This document shows, piece after piece, positions 58,416 through 64,000 of a DNA stretch of 64,000 nt. Made by a program: the position numbers and the translations under genes. The notes beneath the pieces are model-generated. The model saw only the letters and a program-made list of their open reading frames with translations, was not told where the DNA came from and searched no databases. The stretch comes from Arthrobacter sp. B1805 (lineage in GTDB: Bacteria; Actinomycetota; Actinomycetes; Actinomycetales; Micrococcaceae), in NCBI RefSeq assembly GCF_002929745.1, contig NZ_PJIQ01000007.1:26711-90710 (forward strand). Reading direction: 5' to 3'. Position 1 is the first letter of the stretch. Every line of letters starts with the position of its first letter.

Positions 58416-59926
58416 TGGCATCGGTCCTCGATCAGGCGTCGGACCTCGTACGCCAGGCACTGGAGATCTACGAGGACGACCCGGTCGGTCGTGACCTGCT
58501 GCAGGGCCTTCACAGCCGGCTGGAGGAGCCGCTCCGGGTTGCGGTAGCCGGCATGATCAAGGCCGGCAAGTCGACCCTCATCAATGCGATCATCGGCGAG
58601 GAGATCGCTCCCACGGACGCTGGAGAAAGCACGCGGATCGTCACCTGGTACCGCTACGGGGCCACCCCGAGAGTAACCGTGCACCTGCACGACGGCGCGT
58701 CCCGTGAGCTCCCCGTCCGTCGGGTGGGCGGGCGCCTGGTTCTGGATACGGGTGGCCGCGACGCCGCGGACATCGCGCGCCTGGTGGTGGACTGGCCCTC
58801 ACGGCAGCTTCGTGACATCACCATCATCGACACGCCCGGAATCGCGTCCCTGTCCGAGGACGTGTCCCAGCGATCCCTGAGGTTCCTTACTCCCGTCGAC
58901 GCACCGTCGGAAGCAGACGCGATCATCTATATGATGCGTCACCTTCACGCCTCCGACCTCAACTTCCTGGAGGCGTTCAAGGACAGCACAGCCGGCCGGT
59001 CGGCAACCATCAACGCATTGGCTGTGCTGTCCCGTGCCGACGAGATAGGCTCGGGCCGCATCGACTCCCTTCTATCGGCCGGCAACATAGCCGCCCGATA
59101 CCGCCGCGAGGGCGTCGTGCACAAACTTGCGCTCGAGATCCTTCCCCTTGCCGGTCTTCTCGCGCAAAGCTCCCGCACGCTACGGCAGTCCGAGTACTCG
59201 GCCCTGAAGAGTCTGTCGTCCATGGAGCGACGCGAGCTTGAACGGCTCCTCTTGTCCGCCGACCGCTTCCTGAGGCCGGACCCTCGCCTCGCCGTAAACC
59301 CTGAGATTCGTGCTGAGCTGCTCAACCGATTCGGGCTGTTCGGTGTTCGCCTCGCTTCTGCCCTCATCCGTGCGGGATGTTCCGACGCCAGCACGCTGGC
59401 GCGTCAGCTGACACGGCGCAGCGGACTCGACGAACTGCTCGCCGTCGTGTCCGCACAGTTCCAGGCCCGGGCGGATCACTTGAAGGCGCGGTCCGCGCTG
59501 CTGGGGATCGGTACACTCCTTCGCCAGAGACCTCGTGCAGGAACCAGCGCGATCAGATCCTCCCTCGAGCGCCTGGAGGCGAGCGATCACGAGTTCCGGG
59601 AGCTTCGGCTGCTGGCCGACCTCAGAAGTCAGGCGGTGGTCATGCCGAGTGGCTTGAATGCAGAGGCTGAAGCCTTGATCGGCGGGCGCGGTATGGAACC
59701 CTCTGCCCGGCTCGGTGCCCCCGACGACGCCCTGCCCGAGGTTCTGCTCGACACCGCGATGGGTTACCTCCGACGGTGGCGTTCCCTGGCACAGAGTCCT
59801 CTGACCTACCGTGAAACCGCTGAAGCATGCCAGGTCGTGGTGCGCAGTTGCGAAGCTGTACTGCACGCGCTGCGATCGCAGGAACTCCTGCCTGCACGCA
59901 GGCTCCCCGTTTACGACCGCGAATGA
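58415..59926 (+). CDS. Dynamin-like GTPase, IniC-like
   Basis: 503 residues. GTPase motifs: G1 GMIKAGKST (46-54), G2 region DAGESTRIVTWYR, G3 IIDTPGIAS (137-145), and a G4 of SRAD (206-209) in place of T/NKxD, as IniC relatives tend to vary there. The C-terminal half is helical and lacks a clear membrane segment, again like IniC. In mycobacteria IniA and IniC are encoded together and help survive cell-wall inhibitors. The start ATG overlaps the IniA-like stop (TGATG). The gene ends in a 16-bp convergent overlap with the next one. Confidence 0.88.
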   Translation: MASVLDQASDLVRQALEIYEDDPVGRDLLQGLHSRLEEPLRVAVAGMIKAGKSTLINAIIGEEIAPTDAGESTRIVTWYRYGATPRVTVHLHDGASRELPVRRVGGRLVLDTGGRDAADIARLVVDWPSRQLRDITIIDTPGIASLSEDVSQRSLRFLTPVDAPSEADAIIYMMRHLHASDLNFLEAFKDSTAGRSATINALAVLSRADEIGSGRIDSLLSAGNIAARYRREGVVHKLALEILPLAGLLAQSSRTLRQSEYSALKSLSSMERRELERLLLSADRFLRPDPRLAVNPEIRAELLNRFGLFGVRLASALIRAGCSDASTLARQLTRRSGLDELLAVVSAQFQARADHLKARSALLGIGTLLRQRPRAGTSAIRSSLERLEASDHEFRELRLLADLRSQAVVMPSGLNAEAEALIGGRGMEPSARLGAPDDALPEVLLDTAMGYLRRWRSLAQSPLTYRETAEACQVVVRSCEAVLHALRSQELLPARRLPVYDRE

Positions 59927-60522
59927 AGCCACGTTCCGACCGCGGGCGAGAACGCCAGGATGAGCCCGAGTCCCGCGATCGGAATCTGCGCTCCAAGAGC
60001 CAGCAGGGTGTACAGACCTTCGGTGCCTGTGGGGACCAGGAACTCGACCGCAAGCAAGATAGCGCCGGCGTGCAGGATGAGCAACAGCACGAGGAACCAT
60101 CTCGCTGACGCGTGCTGCCGCATCAATGCGTTCAGGACAATAAACTGAACCAGGACGACGGCGACAAGGGCACTGAGGCTGCTCCAGAACAGGATTGCTG
60201 CCACCGTCTTGAGGTTCTCCGTACTCTGACCCGGATCACGGTCGGTGACGTAGGCCAGCAACCTGTCCCCGTGGGTCTCCCGGTTCAGGAAGATGACGAC
60301 GGCGAGGATTATCGCGATGAGGCAGCTCACCGACAGCAGACGTCGAGCTGCCTTCAGGGACCCTGGTGGTGGCGGGATTGAGTGGATCGGTGCCGGAGTA
60401 CGGTCGGACATCCTCGGCTTGGGCGGGGGACCCGAGGCCGCGATCTCCGGCGATCCCTCGGGAGCCGATTCGGTCGCCGAGATCTCTCCGTCGGCGTCGA
60501 CGTCCTTACGCTGTTCTCCCAT
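59911..60522 (-). CDS. Four-helix membrane protein, unknown function
   Basis: 203 residues from ATG 60522 (a GTG at 60546 is also possible). The first 60 residues are acidic, Pro-rich and disordered. Four hydrophobic helices follow: LLSVSCLIAIILAVVIFL, AILFWSSLSALVAVVLVQFIV, WFLVLLLILHAGAILLAVEFL, and TLLALGAQIPIAGLGLILAF. No family is recognised. It converges on the IniC-like gene; whether it belongs to the same system is open. Confidence 0.75.
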   Translation of the reverse strand: MGEQRKDVDADGEISATESAPEGSPEIAASGPPPKPRMSDRTPAPIHSIPPPPGSLKAARRLLSVSCLIAIILAVVIFLNRETHGDRLLAYVTDRDPGQSTENLKTVAAILFWSSLSALVAVVLVQFIVLNALMRQHASARWFLVLLLILHAGAILLAVEFLVPTGTEGLYTLLALGAQIPIAGLGLILAFSPAVGTWLHSRS

Positions 60523-60737
60523 TGCCCCAATGTATCGGGCTTTCACGCCGCCCCGGTCTCAGATCCACGAACATGTCGTGCTCATCCATGGAGTGCGCGC
60601 CGAACGCAGGTGGTATAGGTGCGCTCCCATGTCGAACACGGGCGTGGGGACGACAGCGACACCATGATCGTCAACCGAGGAGGGGCCGCCGCGGCCGGTT
60701 AATGTCCACCAGCCGCGGCGCTCCGCAGGGTCAGATG

Positions 60738-60890
60738 CTACGGACGGTGCTGACCCGGGCGGCGGAGCAACGCCATCATGGCGAGGCCGGCGAGGAGCAG
60801 CCCCACCGCTGCAAGGACCATGCTTCCTGTAGCCAGACCCGTGGCCGCGAGGACCGCCCCGCCCGCCGTCGTTTCGCTTGCACCGTACAT
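60738..60890 (-). CDS. 50-residue membrane peptide with LAATG motif
   Basis: ATG 60890 has GAAGGAG seven bases upstream and lies 1 bp after the glycosyltransferase stop. The peptide has an LAATG at residues 14-18, then a hydrophobic helix (SMVLAAVGLLLAGLAMMALL) and an RR-rich tail. That is the shape of a sortase sorting signal (LAxTG is the class E form), yet there is no separate export signal or mature domain. It might be a tiny cell-wall-linked peptide or a plain membrane micro-protein. Confidence 0.6.
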   Translation of the reverse strand: MYGASETTAGGAVLAATGLATGSMVLAAVGLLLAGLAMMALLRRPGQHRP

Positions 60891-60891
60891 G

Positions 60892-61950
60892 TCAAACTCC
60901 TTCTGCCGCATATTGGTTGGCCCACCGGTCGGCACGCCTGTTGGTTATCTTTGAAACGAGGACGTCCACCCAGGAGCGGACGAACCAACCCGCACGCAGC
61001 CACATGAAGAGCTCGTTCGGGAAAAATGATGCCGCGATGAGCAGGTCCACCCTGTCGCGGTGAGGAATGCGGAGTGCCCTTTTGACGTCCAGCGCGATGA
61101 ACAGGACGGGCAGCAGGAGCCAGTACCAGACGAGGTTGAACATGCCGAGTGCGACGGCACCCAGGATGACCGACACCCAAAGGGCCTTCAGTCCGGCGTT
61201 CACCATCCCCATCGCCTGCTGTCCCCAATCCCGCAGAGTCAGCCTGTTGACGCCGATGCGGAGCAGGTCCTCGACCGTGCCAACCTGCCACTTCATGCGC
61301 TGCTGCCACAGGGACCGTAGGTCCTTCATGCTGTCCGTGTAGGCGCGGACAGTAGGGGAAACGTGGCAGCGGTAGCCTGCCTCGCGTATCCGGTAGGTGA
61401 GCTCGAAGTCCTCCGTGGCGGAGTCGTACGACCATGGGCCTACGCGGTCATCGCGCGCGGCGACGGCTCGCAGTGCGGGCCCGCTGATCCCGCAACCCGT
61501 TCCCGCAAGCACCGACGTCTCACCCCGGCGAAGGCTTGTGTCCGTCCACGTTGCGAACTCGGCCTTCTGAAGTCGGGACAGGAAGTCCGGTGCCTGCATG
61601 GTGAACTTCGAGGAGGACCCTCCGAGGGTGGCGTCGGCGGCGAGCTCGTGTTCCCAATCCGCGAAAGCGTTGGGTGGAAGCTCGGTGTCAGCATCGAGGC
61701 AGACCACGACGTCCGCGTCCTGACCGTAGGCGAGCCAGGCAGTATTGAGGGCTTCCGACTTGCGGTGCCGCAGCTTCGGCAACTCCATCACGGTGACCGG
61801 ATACCTCCGCGCAACGGCTGCCGTGTCGTCGGTGCACCCGTTGGGAACAACGACCAGCCGGTCCGCGGGCCGCGTCTGCGCGAGGGCTGCCTCGATGGTG
61901 GCTGCGATACTCGCAGCCTCGTTGTAGGCAGGGATGAATGCTACGAGCAC
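60892..61950 (-). CDS. Family 2 glycosyltransferase, membrane-bound
   Basis: 352 residues from a GTG. GT2 motifs: AFIPAYNEAASIAATIEAAL, VVCLDADTELPPNAF (DxD), ATEDFELTYRIREAGY (catalytic ED) and WQQRMKWQVG (the Q-x2-RW-like acceptor motif). Two or three C-terminal hydrophobic helices (LWVSVILGAVALGMFNLVWYWLLLPVLFIAL) anchor it. The set resembles processive or polyprenyl-independent N-acetylglucosaminyl transferases that make surface polysaccharide. The sugar is unknown. The 50-residue LAATG peptide is coupled downstream. Confidence 0.88.
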   Translation of the reverse strand: MLVAFIPAYNEAASIAATIEAALAQTRPADRLVVVPNGCTDDTAAVARRYPVTVMELPKLRHRKSEALNTAWLAYGQDADVVVCLDADTELPPNAFADWEHELAADATLGGSSSKFTMQAPDFLSRLQKAEFATWTDTSLRRGETSVLAGTGCGISGPALRAVAARDDRVGPWSYDSATEDFELTYRIREAGYRCHVSPTVRAYTDSMKDLRSLWQQRMKWQVGTVEDLLRIGVNRLTLRDWGQQAMGMVNAGLKALWVSVILGAVALGMFNLVWYWLLLPVLFIALDVKRALRIPHRDRVDLLIAASFFPNELFMWLRAGWFVRSWVDVLVSKITNRRADRWANQYAAEGV

Positions 61951-62323
61951 AGCTCGACTCCTGGTTCACGTGACGGTGGTGTGTGGGGCAGGCCCCGAAA
62001 GTTCGCGGGAAGCTGGAGTAGTCGAAGCTTCAACCGTTCCCTGTTTCAATGTCACACCAGTCCCCTGCCAGTCGTGGGCGCTCCTGGGCACAATGAGTAG
62101 GACCCTCCGGAAGTGGGGTGACGACGGGTACGTGGGAAGTAGGCATTGCGACGGAGGAGGTACCAACGCCGTGGAGGTAGGTAGTGACTACTCAGGTGCT
62201 CTACTGCCGTGGGTCCCTGGCAGCCCGACGATCCAAAAGTGCGGCTGCTCGAGCACAAGTGCAAGACCCGGTAGGAGCAACGCTCCCACCGGGTCTTGAT
62301 CGGTCAGAACCCGATCCGCTTGC
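61951..62323. other. Intergenic stretch upstream of the glycosyltransferase
   Basis: 373 bp with no convincing gene. It must hold the glycosyltransferase promoter and the end of the sortase transcript. A hairpin lies at 62262-62298 (17-bp arms CAAGACCCGGTAGGAGC / GCTCCCACCGGGTCTTG, one mismatch, three-base loop), 26 bp beyond the sortase stop, read here as its terminator. Confidence 0.65.
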
Positions 62324-63130
62324 CTAGGTTCGGGGCGAAGCGGTGATGACCACGTTCTTACCCCAGGGGTCCTCCGTGTAACAGCTGATGATGACGAGCC
62401 GGTTCGGCATGACAGCCCAGATGTCACTTTGCCTCAGGGTGTTCTTGTCATGTGTGGTGATCGAGTCGATGACGTAGGGCATCGCTCCCTGATCGGTCGT
62501 GATGGTGACGGCGTCACCAATAGAGGCATGAGTGCTGAAGCGATCGAACGGAGCTTCCCGCCCCTCCCAGCTGTGTCCGGTGATGTAGGTCGTATCGGTG
62601 GAGCCGGCCCCTGGCGATCCGTAGGAACTGATCCAGTAGCCGTCGTCCGTATAGGGCGGGACAATCGCCTGCCTTGCGAGATCGTCAGCTGTGGGAGTGA
62701 GTTGCAGGACAGGAACATCTATGCCTGCGGCGGCGACGGTGATCCTGATTGGAGCAGAGGCGAGCGGCCCAGCCGCAGACGTTGTGGCACCGTCAGGACC
62801 CGAGTCTGATTCGGGAGGGCTGGTGGGATCCTGGATCTCGCCTGCATCCTGGCCGTCGATTGCTTTCCCCGAGGCAGCACCGTCTTGTGGGTAGGTCGGC
62901 TGACTGGCGTCAGGTCCCATCGGTGTGGGATGAGTCAGCGCAGGGGCGCGGACTTCAACGGGCGCGTTGCTTCCACTGTGCGGAGCGAGGGAGGACGGCG
63001 GCTGGTCAAGCGAGATGACCAACAGCAGTGCAAGTCCAACGACCGAGAAGAAGGGCGACGCACCTCTGCGAATAGGTCTGGGACGTCCGGCATGAGCCGA
63101 TGTCCGAGTGCTTCGTGAACCCAGATTCAT
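62324..63130 (-). CDS. Class F-like sortase
   Basis: 268 residues. ATG 63130 follows AAAGG. A membrane helix at 25-41 (SPFFSVVGLALLLVISL) and a disordered Pro/Asp/Ser linker lead to the sortase domain (about 126-268): IRITVAAAGIDVPVLQL, TTYITGHSWEG (His186), DRFSTHASIGDAVTI, and LVIISCYTED (Cys250). The Arg expected some 8-10 residues after Cys is not seen at the usual place; Lys258 is nearby. Sortases attach proteins to the cell wall through LPxTG-like motifs. The collagen-like gene just upstream and the LAATG peptide downstream are possible substrates. Confidence 0.82.
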   Translation of the reverse strand: MNLGSRSTRTSAHAGRPRPIRRGASPFFSVVGLALLLVISLDQPPSSLAPHSGSNAPVEVRAPALTHPTPMGPDASQPTYPQDGAASGKAIDGQDAGEIQDPTSPPESDSGPDGATTSAAGPLASAPIRITVAAAGIDVPVLQLTPTADDLARQAIVPPYTDDGYWISSYGSPGAGSTDTTYITGHSWEGREAPFDRFSTHASIGDAVTITTDQGAMPYVIDSITTHDKNTLRQSDIWAVMPNRLVIISCYTEDPWGKNVVITASPRT

Positions 63131-63154
63131 TGACCGTGACCTTTCACGGTTGCA

Positions 63155-63184
63155 GGGGCACCGGCTTGGCGTAGCCGGTGCCCC
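63155..63184 (-). terminator. Hairpin between collagen-like gene and sortase gene
   Basis: A 12-bp perfect stem (GGGGCACCGGCT / AGCCGGTGCCCC) with a TGGCGT loop lies in the 108-bp gap, 55 bp after the collagen-like stop. It may end or reduce transcription into the sortase gene. Confidence 0.7.
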
Positions 63185-63238
63185 CACAATCGATCTGTTC
63201 GCGGGCCCTCCTACGGAAGGCGAACCCACTCGGTGGAA

Positions 63239-64000
63239 CTAACTCCTGTGCTTCGAATCCCGACGGCTACCGAAGACGGCCACCGCTATGGTCAGACCGC
63301 CAGCCATGAGTCCGACGAGGCTGAAGTACTGAGTAGAGGAGGTAGGAGTTTCGGCCACAGCTGCGGACTGGATGTTAAGGCCGCGCTGGCTGGGAGCTCC
63401 TTCCCTAACTCCGACAACAGCGGCTCCTCGACTGATGTTCGTGCCGACGACTGCGCCACCGGTGTTACCCGGGGCACCCTGTACGCCTGGGGCACCTGGC
63501 ATGCCCGGCGCACCCGGGGTACCTGGCATGCCCGGCATTCCCGGCGTACCCGGCGTACCCGGCGTACCCGGCGTACCCGGCGTACCCGGCGTACCCGGCG
63601 TACCCGGCGTACCCGGCGTACCCGGCGTACCCGGCGTACCCGGCGTACCCGGCGTGCCCGGGTTACCCGGGTTACCCGGGTTGCCTGGACCGGTCGGGCA
63701 GACCCCGTTCGGAGGATTCACGATGTCACCTGCGTGATCACCGTGACCGTTCAGACCGTTCTTGTTCACTTCGATCCGCACGTACGGGTTCGTCGCCGAG
63801 CCCGTCGCGTGACAGATCACGACCTTCTCGTTGCCGTTGCCCGGGTTGCCTGGACCGGTCGGGCAGACCCCGTTCGGAGGATTCACGATGTCACCTGCGT
63901 GACCACCGTGACCGTTCAGACCGTTCTTGTTCACTTCGATCCGCACGTACGGGTTCGTCGCCGAGCCCGTCGCGTGACAGATCACGACCTTCTCGTTGCC
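63239..64000 (-). CDS. Collagen-like repeat surface protein (partial, 5' end outside window)
   Basis: The frame is open from the right edge, giving 253 residues of the C-terminal part. From the N-terminal side: two 55-residue units with [32 protein letters not shown] and [12 protein letters not shown] (two Cys each), then GNPG and about 14 GTP triplets, a Gly-x-Pro stretch with Met, Ala and Val (collagen-like), a linker, and one hydrophobic helix near the end ([19 protein letters not shown]) with a short basic tail. This suits a fibrous wall protein. No LPxTG is visible before the helix; ETPTSST takes that place. The sortase gene next to it may act on it. Confidence 0.85.
   Translation of the reverse strand, partial: GNEKVVICHATGSATNPYVRIEVNKNGLNGHGGHAGDIVNPPNGVCPTGPGNPGNGNEKVVICHATGSATNPYVRIEVNKNGLNGHGDHAGDIVNPPNGVCPTGPGNPGNPGNPGTPGTPGTPGTPGTPGTPGTPGTPGTPGTPGTPGTPGTPGMPGMPGTPGAPGMPGAPGVQGAPGNTGGAVVGTNISRGAAVVGVREGAPSQRGLNIQSAAVAETPTSSTQYFSLVGLMAGGLTIAVAVFGSRRDSKHRS
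63543..63650. repeat. Perfect 9-bp tandem repeat, 12 copies
   Basis: Twelve exact copies of GGCGTACCC (plus strand) lie end to end, followed by the variants GGCGTGCCC and GGGTTACCC. On the coding strand each unit gives Gly-Thr-Pro. Length changes by slippage would stay in frame. Confidence 0.95.
63681..64000. repeat. 165-bp direct repeats within the surface protein gene
   Basis: Two copies start with TTGCCTGGACCGGTCGG at 63681 and 63846, 165 bp (55 codons) apart. Over the shared part I see one base change (Asp versus Gly in the GHxxHAGD segment). The second copy reaches the window edge, so more copies may follow. Confidence 0.9.

Noticed and set aside
43058..59926. A phage-defence or mobile-island reading of the dynamin/LAL region
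   Set aside because: No integrase, transposase, tRNA edge or nuclease is present, and base composition looks like the rest of the window. The IniB/IniA/IniC similarity explains the genes better, though dynamins do occur in some defence systems.
62052..62264. A 70-codon minus-strand frame between sortase and glycosyltransferase
   Set aside because: It starts at the edge of the sortase terminator hairpin, lacks a ribosome site and shows no domain.
63543..63650. Possible CRISPR array
   Set aside because: The repeat is 9 bp, contiguous, in frame with the collagen-like gene, and has no spacers or cas genes nearby.

Overview
The window is high-GC, densely coding DNA with many GTG starts and 4-base ATGA/GTGA gene overlaps. 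The gene set points to a Gram-positive actinobacterium, most likely a Micrococcaceae (Arthrobacter-like) chromosome: a biotin-dependent acyl-CoA carboxylase with a separate epsilon subunit, SufS/SufU, an LpdA-type quinone dehydrogenase next to purine nucleoside phosphorylase and a phosphosugar mutase, Mfd, a SCO4848-type membrane protein and IniA/IniB/IniC-like proteins. Taxonomy is inferred from gene content only. No rRNA, tRNA, CRISPR, transposase or phage gene was seen.

Region 1 (1-6.4 kb) is a stress and redox set: acetyltransferases, a GAF protein, an LLM flavin oxidoreductase, pirin, an AhpD-like protein and a quinone-type oxidoreductase. Near-identical 13-bp palindromes (CCTACRGCGTAGG) lie upstream of pirin and of the oxidoreductase. 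Region 2 (6.4-15.9 kb, minus strand) holds ligA-IMPase-DUF2087, a PP2C phosphatase with an FHA-less partner, and birA-PH domain-class III cyclase. Region 3 (16.1-24.0 kb, plus strand) is the acyl-CoA carboxylase locus: beta and epsilon, then DUF885 and a dicarboxylate symporter, then Maf and the alpha (biotin) subunit. The promoters of beta and alpha share a TTGTAGG-N3-CCTACAA-type palindrome. Region 4 (24-43 kb) is housekeeping: Ser/Thr kinase and lipoprotein, MFS transporter, LpdA, PNP, phosphosugar mutase, DeoC, Mfd, NhaA coupled to a histidine kinase, and SufS-SufU.

Region 5 (43-60 kb) is the most unusual part. Two large LuxR/MalT-type (LAL) regulators form an operon divergent from an Hsp70-like ATPase that carries a membrane anchor and a Pro/Thr stalk, followed by a third LAL regulator. 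Next come two tandem, near-identical genes for IniB-N-terminal-like proteins with Asp/Gly/Val repeats, each with the same 194-bp upstream region rich in CCCTA/TAGGG boxes. Two dynamin-like GTPases (IniA- and IniC-like) follow. I read this as an iniBAC-like envelope-stress system with added chaperone-like and multi-regulator parts.

Region 6 (60-64 kb, minus strand) looks like surface assembly: a GT2 glycosyltransferase coupled to a 50-residue peptide with an LAATG motif and membrane tail, a class F-like sortase with an unusual active site, and the C-terminal part of a collagen-like surface protein with a perfect 9-bp tandem repeat and 165-bp repeats. The protein continues past the right edge.
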